Shown here: positions 43,740 to 56,047 of the stretch, one piece after another
How the letters are laid out: every line of letters begins with the position of its first letter
Numbering within the stretch: the first letter of the stretch is position 1
Source: Pseudomonas triclosanedens
Lineage (GTDB): Bacteria; Pseudomonadota; Gammaproteobacteria; Pseudomonadales; Pseudomonadaceae
Length of the DNA: 64,000 nucleotides
Assembly (NCBI RefSeq): GCF_026686735.1
Contig: NZ_CP113432.1
Coordinates: forward strand, 4,577,001 to 4,641,000
Reading direction: 5' to 3'
The notes under the pieces: model-generated
What the model saw: only the letters and a program-made list of their open reading frames with translations
The model's database searches: none
Told to the model about the DNA's origin: nothing
Program-made: the position numbers and the translations under genes

Positions 43740-44546
43740 TCAGCCGCCAGAGCGCTCCGACGGCCGCCGTGCACCGGCCACGATCTTGTCCACTGCCCGC
43801 GCCGCCGCGACCATGCCGAAGGTAGCGGTGACCATCATTACCGCACCGAAGCCGCCGGCACAGTCCAGTTTCACCCCTTCGCCGACGAAGCTCTTGGACT
43901 GGCAGACCGTGCCGTCCGGCTTCGGGTAGCGCAGTTGCTCGGTGGAAAATACGCACTGCACGCTGTAGTGGCGGCCCGGCGTGCGCGAGAAGTTGTAGTC
44001 GCGGCGCAGCGTCGAGCGAACCTTGGCGGCCAGCGGATCGTTGAAAGTCTTGTTGAGGTCGGCGACCTGGATCTGCGTCGGGTCGACCTGGCCACCGGCG
44101 CCCCCGGTGGTGATGATCTGCAGCTTGCGGCGCTTGCACCAGGCGATCAGCGCGGCCTTGGCGGCAACGCTGTCGATGCAGTCGATCACGCAATCCAGTT
44201 CGGTGGTGATGTACTCCGCCATCGTTTCACGAGTGACGAAATCAGCAACCGCATGGACGACCACGGCCGGGTTGATCGCCTTCAGGCGCTCGGCCATTAC
44301 CTCCACCTTGGGCCTGCCAACGGCGCCCTGGATGGCATGGACCTGGCGATTGGTGTTGGTGACGCAGACATCGTCGAGGTCGAACAGGGAAATCTTGCCC
44401 ACGCCACTACGGACCAGGGCCTCGGCCGCCCAGGAACCAACGCCGCCGATTCCCACTACCGCCACGTGGCTGGCCGCCAGCCGCTCCAGGCCCTCACGGC
44501 CATAAAGCCGCGAAATGCCGCCGAAACGCTGTTCATCCAGTTCCAT
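43740..44546 (-). CDS. tcdA: tRNA threonylcarbamoyladenosine dehydratase TcdA (CsdL)
   Basis: 268 aa E1-like adenylating enzyme that cyclises t6A37 of tRNA to ct6A. The nucleotide motif VAVVGIGGVGSWAAEALVRSG is at about 31-51, DDVCVTNTNRQ near 68 and DCIDSVAAKAALI near 120. Start chosen at 44546 (MELDEQRFGG) with GGGCAGGG upstream. It is convergent with csdA-csdE, its sulfur-relay partners. Confidence 0.94.
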   Translation of the reverse strand: MELDEQRFGGISRLYGREGLERLAASHVAVVGIGGVGSWAAEALVRSGVGKISLFDLDDVCVTNTNRQVHAIQGAVGRPKVEVMAERLKAINPAVVVHAVADFVTRETMAEYITTELDCVIDCIDSVAAKAALIAWCKRRKLQIITTGGAGGQVDPTQIQVADLNKTFNDPLAAKVRSTLRRDYNFSRTPGRHYSVQCVFSTEQLRYPKPDGTVCQSKSFVGEGVKLDCAGGFGAVMMVTATFGMVAAARAVDKIVAGARRPSERSGG

Positions 44547-44837
44547 CACCCTGCCCTCGCATCGAAACGGCCGGCATTCTATAGGGTCTGCCCGCGTTTG
44601 GCGCACCCTGCATCGAGATGCCGGACCACCTGCCGTCCTCTTCACATCCAGGCCATGCAACAAAGCTGATCCGGCGCAGCCCCAGGCACGCATCCAGACC
44701 TCATTCTAAACTCGCGGAACAAGCCTGCCCGCCCCCGGCCGGCAGCCTGTACAGCCCGTGGAGTGCGGGGTAGGATGCGCCCCGACCGGATGCCGTTCCG
44801 GCCTTCCCCGTTCCACCCTTTGGAACCCGATCGCACC

Positions 44838-48887
<4,050 letters not shown>

Positions 48888-48891
<4 letters not shown>

Positions 48892-49700
48892 TGCTGATCT
48901 GTCCGCTCTGCCGTGAGGCGCTCGGCGTGGTCGACAACGGCGTGGCCTGCCCCGCCGGCCACCGCTTCGACCGCGCGCGCCAGGGCTATCTGAACCTGCT
49001 GCCGGTGCAGCACAAGAAGAGTCTCGACCCGGGCGACAACGCCGCGATGGTCGAGGCACGCCGCTACTTCCTCGGTGCCGGCCACTACGCGCCGCTGGCC
49101 GGGCGCCTGGCCGAACTGGCCGCCGAACGCGCTCCGTCGCACTGGCTGGACATCGGTTGCGGCGAGGGCTACTACACCGCGCAACTGGGCGAAGCCCTGC
49201 CCGACGCCGATGGCTATGCCCTGGATATCTCCCGCGAAGCCGTCAAACGCGCCTGCAAACGCGCCCCGCAACTGACCTGGATGGTCGCCAGCATGGCCCG
49301 CGTGCCGCTGGCCGATGCTTCCTGCCAACTACTGGCCAGCGTATTCAGCCCGATCGACTGGAAGGAAGCGGCTCGCCTGCTCGCGCCCGGCGGCGGCGTA
49401 CTGCGCCTGGGCCCGGCGCGCGATCATCTGCTGGAGTTGCGTCAGCGCCTGTACGACGAAGTTCGCGAGTACGTCGAAGACAAGCACCTTGCCGACCTGC
49501 CCGAAGAGCTCAAGCTGGCACATACCGAACAACTGAGCTTCAAGCTGCCGCTGGAAACCCGCGAATCCCGCGAGCACCTGCTGGCCATGACCCCGCACGG
49601 CTGGCGGGTGAACGCCGAGCGACGCGAGCGCATCCTCGCCGAGCCCTTCGAGGTCACGGTCGCGGTACGCTACGATTGGCTGGAACGCCAAAAACCCTGA
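48888..49700 (+). CDS. rlmA: 23S rRNA (guanine-N1)-methyltransferase RlmA
   Basis: 270 aa. An N-terminal zinc-binding module (Cys5 and Cys8 in CPLC, then a Cys/His pair in VACPAGHRFDRARQGYLNLL) precedes a class I SAM-binding domain (HWLDIGCGEGYYTAQL, about residues 85-100). It methylates a guanine at position 745 of 23S rRNA. AGGGAAAG precedes the ATG. It begins inside the stop of the small upstream ORF. Confidence 0.92.
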
Positions 49701-49742
49701 AGCCGGTTCGACACCGGCCCTGAACAGGCTTACGAGGACGCC

Positions 49743-50114
49743 ATGCGCCAACCGGACATCGAGATCTATATCAAGGACGCCGACCAGGCCGCCGTCAGCG
49801 CCTGGCTGGAAAGGGCACTTGGCCCCTGCTCCGAATGGCGCGCCCAGGGCGAGACGCTCAAGTGCACCGCCGGCAGCATTCCAGTGACCTGGCTGCCGAA
49901 AGCCGTGGGCAAGTGGAACAGCCTGTTCCTGGACAGCGCCAAGACCCCGTGGGACGACGATGTTGCCTGCGCGCGCGATGCCTGCGCGGCCCTGGAGGTG
50001 GAAGTACGCTGCGCGCCAGGCAGTTGGAGCGAGGACCAAGGCGAAGAGGACGCGGACCGCTGGCTGAAAGTGACTGCCGCGGGCGTCGAAGAGATCACCT
50101 GGCGCACGGGCTGA
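49743..50114 (+). CDS. Conserved hypothetical protein
   Basis: 123 aa acidic soluble protein (MRQPDIEIYIKDADQAAVSAWLERALG...), no signal peptide. GAGG lies 7 nt before the ATG, and the gene sits 42 bp after rlmA on the same strand. No domain recognised. It is tryptophan- and acid-rich near its C-terminus (WSEDQGEEDADRWLKV). It is followed by a strong bidirectional terminator. Confidence 0.78.
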   Translation: MRQPDIEIYIKDADQAAVSAWLERALGPCSEWRAQGETLKCTAGSIPVTWLPKAVGKWNSLFLDSAKTPWDDDVACARDACAALEVEVRCAPGSWSEDQGEEDADRWLKVTAAGVEEITWRTG

Positions 50115-50134
50115 ATCGCCCCTGGCAAGGTTTG

Positions 50135-50172
50135 AAAAACAAAGGCCCGTCCATTGGACGGGCCTTTGTTTT
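50135..50172. terminator. Bidirectional terminator between hypothetical gene and csp
   Basis: AACAAAGGCCCGTCC (50138-50152), a 3-nt loop and GGACGGGCCTTTGTT (50156-50170) form a perfect 15-bp stem, with A's on one side and TTTT on the other. It ends both the plus-strand hypothetical gene and the minus-strand cold-shock gene. Confidence 0.9.
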
Positions 50173-50179
50173 CGGGGGC

Positions 50180-50389
50180 TCAGACCTTGGCGACGTCTTC
50201 CGCCTGGAGGCCTTTCTGACCCTGGATCACCGAGAACTCCACTTTCTGGCCTTCAACCAGGGAGCGGTGACCATCGCCACGAATGGCACGGTAGTGAACG
50301 AAAACGTCCGGACCGCTATCGCGTTGAATGAATCCATAACCTTTGGCGTCATTGAACCACTTGACGGTTCCGACCTCACGATCAGCCAT
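50180..50389 (-). CDS. Cold-shock domain protein
   Basis: 69 aa single cold-shock domain. RNA-binding motifs RNP1 (KGYGFI) and RNP2 (VFVHY) are present, as is the N-terminal GTVKWFN. It is an RNA chaperone of the CspA/CapB type. The start at 50389 (MADREVG) has GGAGA about 9 nt upstream; the frame extends five codons further. A roughly 150-nt leader precedes it, typical of cold-regulated csp genes. Confidence 0.93.
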   Translation of the reverse strand: MADREVGTVKWFNDAKGYGFIQRDSGPDVFVHYRAIRGDGHRSLVEGQKVEFSVIQGQKGLQAEDVAKV

Positions 50390-50542
50390 TACCACACTCT
50401 CCAACTTGCCTATTATTTTTGGATGGCCCCCGGGAATGAGGACTTCAACGGTTCGTCCGTCAGTACGTTTTCCTCATCCCGCCCCAGGCAAAAGCCTCGT
50501 TGGAGGTAATTCGAATAACGCCAGAAGGCGACCGCCATCCCG

Positions 50543-50572
50543 AGTATATAAACCAAAAGTTACAGGTGGAAA
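50543..50572 (-). promoter_or_regulatory. Predicted csp promoter and long leader
   Basis: Minus-strand TATACT (50543-50548) with TTTCCA 18 nt upstream (50567-50572). The AT-rich stretch around it contrasts with the surrounding GC. Transcription would begin near 50537, giving a leader of about 150 nt before the csp start at 50389. The sequence between the promoter and 50390 shows no gene. Confidence 0.45.
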
Positions 50573-50747
50573 GCACTTTTTCATCAACTCCGCGACCCTA
50601 TGACCAAACAAGCCAAAGTGCCATTTTTCGGGGCCTGCAGAGCCATTTTGGTGCTCGTTACCCTGCGTAACGAAAGTGTTTCGAACGTGGACTTGCTCGC
50701 AATTTTGGACGATGGTTCCGGGCGTTTTCGCAACACCTTGAGCCATC
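50573..50747. other. AT-rich gap between csp and the DUF4340 gene
   Basis: A 175-bp stretch between the csp promoter and the 3' end of the DUF4340 gene. A 55-codon plus-strand frame (50607-50774, begins MTKQAKVPFFGACRAIL) has no ribosome-binding site and resembles nothing I know. A short GTTAC/GTAAC palindrome lies near 50660. It lies at a point where gene order changes relative to P. aeruginosa. Confidence 0.35.
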
Positions 50748-51716
50748 TCAGCGCTCCCCCTTGAAATCGGCCAGACGGCGCGCCAACGCGTCGGCCTGCT
50801 CCGCCTCGAGGCGATATGCCCAGTCGCTGCGCGCGAGGACCTGCCCCTCGGCAAATCCTTCTATCCGATCCAGCAACAGCCAGGGTTGGTCGCCCTGACG
50901 CTGCAGGTGCGCCAGAAGGTGTGCACCATCCAGGGTCTTCACGGTCAGAGAAAGCTGCGGCGGCCCCTTGAACTGCACCTGGCTCAGCGGCGCCACCTCG
51001 TTGAAGCGCAAATCACCGAACGGCAGCGCCATGCCGTTCGCAGCCGCCTCGACAGGCAGTTTCGTACCCTTGGGCAACTGCCGCACCCGCAGGTTGGGCT
51101 CGCCAGGCTGGTCGCGGAAGACGGTAAGGGTTTCGCCCTGTGGATAGCGCACCGATACCTCGGCGATGTCCTCGAAAGCGATGGCGGTGATTCGCCGATC
51201 CAGCCAGTCCAGCTCATCGGGCGGCAGGTTCAGGGGCTGGTCGATCAACCACGCCTGGTCGTTTCCCGGCTGCCGAACCAAACGCCCGCCCTGCTGCGCC
51301 GCCTTGCCCAGCAGTAGGTCGACAGGTGCGCCGGACGAGCGCAGCACGGTGAGGCGCACGGCGGCGCCCTCCCCCTTTTCCGCCAGGCCAAGCCGCGGGA
51401 AGTTGGCCGGATCGCGGGTCTTGGGTTCGACCTTGCGGGCTTGCGCCAGCTCCAGCAGCAGGTCACCGATCAGGCGTCCTGCAGCCCGGTAGTCTTCCTT
51501 GGCCGGCATCACCCAGCCACCGTCCTTGCGCGCCACCTCGATGGGCGGCTGGCCGGGGCGCTCGATGCGTACGGCGCTGACCTGCTGCGGGTCGAGCCCC
51601 GGCAGATAGCGGGTGTCCTGCTCCGGCAGCGGCTCGGGCGCGCGCTGCAGCCAGAAGAACAGCCCGCCCAGAAGCGCCGCCAGTGCCATCAGCAACAACA
51701 GACTCCTGCGCTGCAT
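50748..51716 (-). CDS. DUF4340 membrane-anchored protein of Gld-like ABC operon
   Basis: 322 aa. An N-terminal signal anchor (RRSLLLLMALAALLGGLFFWL, about 3-22) is followed by a soluble domain that fits DUF4340 (IERPGQPPIEVARKDGGWVM, LLLGKAAQQGGRLVR, DWLDRRI). Last gene of a four-gene minus-strand unit with ATPase, permease and GldG-like protein, 10 bp behind the last. The role is unknown; presumably extracytoplasmic, in complex with the GldG-like protein. Confidence 0.85.
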   Translation of the reverse strand: MQRRSLLLLMALAALLGGLFFWLQRAPEPLPEQDTRYLPGLDPQQVSAVRIERPGQPPIEVARKDGGWVMPAKEDYRAAGRLIGDLLLELAQARKVEPKTRDPANFPRLGLAEKGEGAAVRLTVLRSSGAPVDLLLGKAAQQGGRLVRQPGNDQAWLIDQPLNLPPDELDWLDRRITAIAFEDIAEVSVRYPQGETLTVFRDQPGEPNLRVRQLPKGTKLPVEAAANGMALPFGDLRFNEVAPLSQVQFKGPPQLSLTVKTLDGAHLLAHLQRQGDQPWLLLDRIEGFAEGQVLARSDWAYRLEAEQADALARRLADFKGER

Positions 51717-51726
51717 GGTGTCCTCC

Positions 51727-53565
51727 TCAGGCGTGCCGGCGCTGGCGGCGCCAGAGCCACAGGGCCAGAACAGCGACCGTCAGCAGCACCGGGACCAGGG
51801 CGATATTGATGACTTTCAGACGCGTGCCGAGGGCATCGATATCGGCATTGAGCTGGAACTGCACGTCGCGCAATTCCTTGCGGATGCGCACGCGCTCCTG
51901 GACGAACTGCTGCACAGCCTGCTGCTGTTCGGGCGTGAGCTCCGTGACCTTGCTCGGATCCTGGTTCTGCAACGCCGCCAGCTTCTGTTCAGTTTGCGCC
52001 AGGCGCTGCTTGAGCACGTCCTCCTTCTCGCGGAAGCGCGACTCGGCCTGGCGTTGCAGCTCATCCACCACGGTGAAAGGCCGGCTGAAGCGGCCACGGG
52101 AACGCACGCTGATCAGGGCGTCGGAGCCAGCCAGATTATCCAGGGTGTTGATCACGAAGTTGGCATTGTCTGCCCAGGGTTGCGGCAGGCGCTGGCCGAA
52201 GAAGTCCTGAACCTGTACCCACATGCGATCGGTGAGCAGGTCGGTATCGGCGACGGCGATCACATTGATGTTCTGCGCACTCCTCAAGCCATCCCTGATG
52301 CCTTCGATACCCTGCGGAAACGCGCTGCTGGCCGGGCCCTGGATACGTGCGGCGAGGGTGTAACGCTCGCCACTGGGCTTGAGCTCGCGCATCAGCATGC
52401 CCGGCTCCAGCAGCGTGGCGAAGCGCCGGGCCTCGAATGGCATGGCGATGGTCGAGCTTTGCAGCAGCGGAGTGAAGCGAGTCGTTGCTCCCGCCAGCGG
52501 CTTGAGAATGCCAGCGGTAGCCAGGGTGATACTGCTCAGGCCGGCGGTGGTCACATCATCCGGGTCCAGCGCACGCTGGTCCAGGTTGAGCCAGGCGGGA
52601 TGGTGCGCCGCACGTTGCCCCTGACCCATGCTGATATTCATGGCGTAGGTGCCGTCGCCCAGCACCTGCCCGGGCAGCAACTCGACGCCCCATGCCTTGA
52701 ACAGCGGCTCCAGGTCGGAAGCCGGCTCGCCGCCACCGTCCAGCGCAGCCATCGGCGATGCCTGGTCGGCTTCGCTGTAGGGATCGACGAACACCAGCAG
52801 CTTGCCGCCGCGCAGCACGAACTGGTCGATGGCGTACAGCGTCGGCTGTGGCAGGTGCTTGGGGTGTACCAGCATCAGCACACTGACGTCATCGGGAATC
52901 CGGTCGACATCCTGCTTCAGGCTCTTAAGGTCGAACTGCTGACGCACTTCCTCCAGCAGCATCCAGGGCGAGGTCGGCTGCTGGGTCTGCATGTCGAAAC
53001 CGCCGTTCATGTTCAGCGTGCTGATCAGGCCGACCACTGGCCGCCTGGGTTGCGCCAGCCCCTGGATCAGGCGGCTGACGTCATATTCGAGGAACTGTTC
53101 CTGGTCAGGCTGGAAGAACGGGATCACCTGCACGTCGTCCAGCGCGTTGGTACCGGCGAGGCCGAAGTACAGCGAGTCGCCACCGCCCGGCAGCGGTACG
53201 CCCTGCAGGCCGAACTCGGTAGCCTTGTCCTCGTCCTCGGAGAACGGCTGCGGGTCGATCAGGTGCAGGCGGATCTTGCCGCCGGCCTGGCGCTCGTAGG
53301 CCCGCAGCAACTCTTCGACGCGCTTGGCATAGTTGCGCAGCGGTACCAGGTCGCGGCTGCCCTTGTCGGAGTAGAAGAAGTACAGGTTCACCGGTTCTTC
53401 CAGGGCGCCGAGGATCTGCTTGGTGCCGCTGGAAATGGTGTAGAGCTTCTGCTGGGTCAGGTCCAGTCGCGCGCTGGTGAACAGCAGGCTGGAGACCATG
53501 TTGAAGGCCAGGAACAGCAGCGCGATCACCGCGAGTCCGGCCCCGGAATACATCACCTTTTTCAT
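51727..53565 (-). CDS. GldG-like ABC auxiliary protein
   Basis: 612 aa. One N-terminal transmembrane helix (about 8-28) leads into a large periplasmic part with a GldG/IFT52-like domain (EEPVNLYFFYSDKG, RVEELLRAYERQAGGKIRLHLIDPQPFSEDEDKATEFG) and an IFT52-like VGLISTLNMNG region. A coiled-coil near 510-580 and a C-terminal helix (ALVPVLLTVAVLALWLW) end it. In Bacteroidetes GldA/F/G form a transporter linked to gliding; pseudomonads do not glide, so its task here is unknown. Confidence 0.88.
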   Translation of the reverse strand: MKKVMYSGAGLAVIALLFLAFNMVSSLLFTSARLDLTQQKLYTISSGTKQILGALEEPVNLYFFYSDKGSRDLVPLRNYAKRVEELLRAYERQAGGKIRLHLIDPQPFSEDEDKATEFGLQGVPLPGGGDSLYFGLAGTNALDDVQVIPFFQPDQEQFLEYDVSRLIQGLAQPRRPVVGLISTLNMNGGFDMQTQQPTSPWMLLEEVRQQFDLKSLKQDVDRIPDDVSVLMLVHPKHLPQPTLYAIDQFVLRGGKLLVFVDPYSEADQASPMAALDGGGEPASDLEPLFKAWGVELLPGQVLGDGTYAMNISMGQGQRAAHHPAWLNLDQRALDPDDVTTAGLSSITLATAGILKPLAGATTRFTPLLQSSTIAMPFEARRFATLLEPGMLMRELKPSGERYTLAARIQGPASSAFPQGIEGIRDGLRSAQNINVIAVADTDLLTDRMWVQVQDFFGQRLPQPWADNANFVINTLDNLAGSDALISVRSRGRFSRPFTVVDELQRQAESRFREKEDVLKQRLAQTEQKLAALQNQDPSKVTELTPEQQQAVQQFVQERVRIRKELRDVQFQLNADIDALGTRLKVINIALVPVLLTVAVLALWLWRRQRRHA

Positions 53566-53575
53566 CTGGGCGTCC

Positions 53576-54310
53576 TCAGTCGGCTTTCTTCAGGTCGACC
53601 ACCACAGCGGTGGCGGCCAGCCAGGCGGTGATCAGGCTGGCGAAATAGAGCAGATCGCGCAGGTCGATCACACCCTTGCTGATGGCGTCGAAGCGCGTCA
53701 GGAAGCTCATCGAAGCCACCGCATCCAGCAGCCATTGCGGCGCCCAGGCACTGAACAGATCCAGCACCAGCGGGAAGCCGCTAGCGATGAACACGAAGCA
53801 CACCGCTACCGCGAGGATGAAGGCGATCACCTGGTTCTTCGCCAGCGCCGACATGCACGAACCGATGGCCAGGTACGCGCCAGCCAGCAGCCAACTGCCC
53901 AGGTAACCGGCGAGGATGGCGCCGTTGTCCGGCTCGCCCAGATAGTTGACGGTGATGACCATCGGGAAGGTCAGCAGCAATGCCAGCCCAGCGAAAGCCC
54001 ACGCAGCGAAGAACTTGCCGGTGACCGCTTCGGCACGGGTGATCGGCAGGGTCATCAGCAACTCGATGGTCCCGGATTTGCGCTCCTCCGCCCACAGGCG
54101 CATGGCGATGGCCGGGATGAGGAACAGGTAGAGCCACGGATGGAAGTTGAAGAAGGCGTTCAGATCGGCCTGGTTACGCTCGTAGAAGCTGCCCAGATAG
54201 AAGGTGAAGACTCCCGACAGCACCAGGAAGATCACGATGAACACGTAGGCCAGCGGCGTGGCGAAATAGCTCGCCAGTTCGCGCCTGAAGATGACTGGCA
54301 ACTGCGTCAT
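53576..54310 (-). CDS. ABC transporter permease (GldF/ABC-2 type)
   Basis: 244 aa, six transmembrane helices, beginning with the amphipathic MTQLPVIFRRELASYFATPLAYVF typical of ABC-2 permeases. The EERKSGTIELLMTLPITRAEAVTGKF coupling region near residue 75 is the family hallmark. It overlaps the ATPase gene by 4 nt. Confidence 0.92.
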   Translation of the reverse strand: MTQLPVIFRRELASYFATPLAYVFIVIFLVLSGVFTFYLGSFYERNQADLNAFFNFHPWLYLFLIPAIAMRLWAEERKSGTIELLMTLPITRAEAVTGKFFAAWAFAGLALLLTFPMVITVNYLGEPDNGAILAGYLGSWLLAGAYLAIGSCMSALAKNQVIAFILAVAVCFVFIASGFPLVLDLFSAWAPQWLLDAVASMSFLTRFDAISKGVIDLRDLLYFASLITAWLAATAVVVDLKKAD

Positions 54311-55230
54311 GCCGCTTCTCCCCGTGTCAGGCTGCGGAACACCTCGTCGAGGCGGCCGCGCTCGACATCCAGCTCGCGGACGCGCCAGCCGCGCTCCGCG
54401 ATCAGCGCGTTGACCTGCGGGAAGATCACCTGCCCCGGCTGCGCCAGTACGGTGAGGCTGCCGTCCCCGGCGTTCTGCTCGACATCCGCCACTCCCGGCA
54501 GCGCCGCCAGCGCTGCGCGGTCGAGCTCGCCCTCGGCCACCAGTGTCACCGCCTGGTGATAGCGCGAGCGGCTTTCCAGCTCCAGCGGCGTGCCGTCGGC
54601 CACCAGGCGGCCGTTGGCAATCACTACCGCGCGGGTGCAGACCGCCGCGACCTCTTCAAGGATGTGCGTGGAAATGATGATGATGCGCTCGTGGGCAAGG
54701 CTGCGGATCAGCTCGCGCACCTGATGCTTCTGGTTCGGATCAAGGCCGTCGGTGGGCTCGTCGAGAATCAGCACCCGCGGATCGTGGAGGATCGCCTGAG
54801 CCACGCCGACGCGGCGCTTGAAGCCCTTGGAAAGGGTTTCGATGGACTGCTCGCCCACGCGCTCAAGCTCCAGTTGCTCGACCACCCGGCCGACCCGCTC
54901 GCGCTTCTGCGCGCCACGGAAACCGCGGATCTCGGCGATGAATTCGAGGAATGCACGCACCGTCATGTCGCCATAGCACGGCGCGCCTTCTGGCAGATAG
55001 CCGATCTGCCGCTGCGCCTTGAGCGTCTGGCGGAGGATGTCATGGCCGAGGATGCTCGCGGTGCCGGACGTCGGCGCGAGGAAGCCGGTGAGCATCTTCA
55101 TGGTGGTGGACTTGCCGGCGCCGTTGGGGCCAAGAAAACCCAGCACCTCCCCCTGCGCCACGCTGAACGACAGGTCATCGACGGCGGTTTGCTGGCCGAA
55201 GCGTTTTGTGAGTCTTGTTATTTCGATCAT
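54307..55230 (-). CDS. ABC transporter ATPase (GldA type)
   Basis: 307 aa. Walker A GPNGAGKST (34-42), signature LSKGFKRRVGVAQA (the LSKG variant normal in the GldA/NatA branch, not a defect), Walker B RVLILDEPTDGLDP, and His switch ISTHILEE. A C-terminal domain of about 80 residues follows the nucleotide-binding part. It powers the permease encoded next, with which it overlaps by 4 nt. It is the first gene of the unit; a good promoter lies about 70 bp upstream. Confidence 0.94.
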   Translation of the reverse strand: MIEITRLTKRFGQQTAVDDLSFSVAQGEVLGFLGPNGAGKSTTMKMLTGFLAPTSGTASILGHDILRQTLKAQRQIGYLPEGAPCYGDMTVRAFLEFIAEIRGFRGAQKRERVGRVVEQLELERVGEQSIETLSKGFKRRVGVAQAILHDPRVLILDEPTDGLDPNQKHQVRELIRSLAHERIIIISTHILEEVAAVCTRAVVIANGRLVADGTPLELESRSRYHQAVTLVAEGELDRAALAALPGVADVEQNAGDGSLTVLAQPGQVIFPQVNALIAERGWRVRELDVERGRLDEVFRSLTRGEAA

Positions 55231-55303
55231 GGTCTCTCACCGTGCGCCCGTCCCGGGAACTCGGAAACGCTGGAGTGAGACGGGCTCTCCAAATGGCCGG
55301 GGG

Positions 55304-55333
55304 ACTATAGGAAGGCCAGGCGGGGCAATGCAA
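55304..55333 (-). promoter_or_regulatory. Predicted promoter of the Gld-like ABC operon
   Basis: Minus-strand TATAGT (55304-55309) with TTGCAT (55328-55333) 18 nt upstream, about 74 nt before the ATPase start. It is the best sigma70-like match in this 180-bp gap and fits the first gene of the unit. Confidence 0.5.
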
Positions 55334-55410
55334 GGCAGCGTGCCTTACGAAAAATTACAGGGCACGTGGGAAACCTCGGGGAACGGCCACCCGGCGGGCG
55401 GCCGCCGGCA

Positions 55411-55878
55411 TCAGGGACTGACCTGGTAGCCGCGCCCCTGCAGGCAACTGCTGTAAGCGCTACTGGTAGCAGAACTCTGCGCATTACGGTCGCTGCGGCG
55501 ATCCTGGCGACGATCCTGGCGCTGGCGCATGCCACCCACCGCCGCACCGGCGGCCGCGACTTCTCCGGCGCGATTCTGCCGATACTGCTGCTTGGTATCG
55601 TCGCTGACGCGGTCATACACCTCGTCATGTTGCCGTCCACGCACCTCGGCGGCCACCGCGCCGGCGGCGGCGCCCTTCGCCGCGCCGCGTACGCGTCCGC
55701 CCACATGTGGGTCGGAACTGGCCGCGCTGCTTCCGGCACTGGCAGCGACACCGTTGCAGTAGTCCATGTCCTGCTGCATCTGCTGGCTGCCCTGGCCATT
55801 GAGCGGAACCACCGATTGAGCCTGGACTGGCACCGTCACCAGCAGCGCCAGCAGGCATCCGAGCATCGATCTGTGCAT
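55411..55878 (-). CDS. Secreted glycine-zipper protein
   Basis: 155 aa. The signal peptide is MHRSMLGCLLALLVTVPVQAQ. It is followed by a Gly/Ala-rich segment (GGRVRGAAKGAAAGAVAAEVRG and AGEVAAAGAAVGGM, about 62-118) in the pattern of glycine-zipper outer-membrane or periplasmic proteins, and by a short basic RQDRRQDRRSDR tract. Two cysteines (CNG, SSCLQG) could form a disulfide. GGAGGTGGAG precedes the ATG; an in-frame ATG four codons on is possible. Function unknown. Confidence 0.8.
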   Translation of the reverse strand: MHRSMLGCLLALLVTVPVQAQSVVPLNGQGSQQMQQDMDYCNGVAASAGSSAASSDPHVGGRVRGAAKGAAAGAVAAEVRGRQHDEVYDRVSDDTKQQYRQNRAGEVAAAGAAVGGMRQRQDRRQDRRSDRNAQSSATSSAYSSCLQGRGYQVSP

Positions 55879-56047
55879 CGCTCCACCTCCGTCGATGGAA
55901 CCCCCATGAATGGCAGGATAGTCCCGCCTGCCGCAATGCCCGCCCGGCGCCGACCAAACGACCGCGCTTTGCCGCCTGCCGCCCGATCCGGCACACTATC
56001 GGACCTGAGCAATCGCTCGTTTTACTTCTGCCAGTTATAGGGCCTGT

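Noticed and set aside
50607..50774. 55-codon plus-strand frame after the csp gene
   Set aside because: No ribosome-binding site, no known similarity, and the 3' end runs into the antisense of the DUF4340 gene.
54307..55230. ABC ATPase signature reading LSKGF instead of LSGGQ taken as a defect
   Set aside because: The LSKG form is normal in the GldA/NatA branch, and Walker A, Walker B and the His switch are intact.
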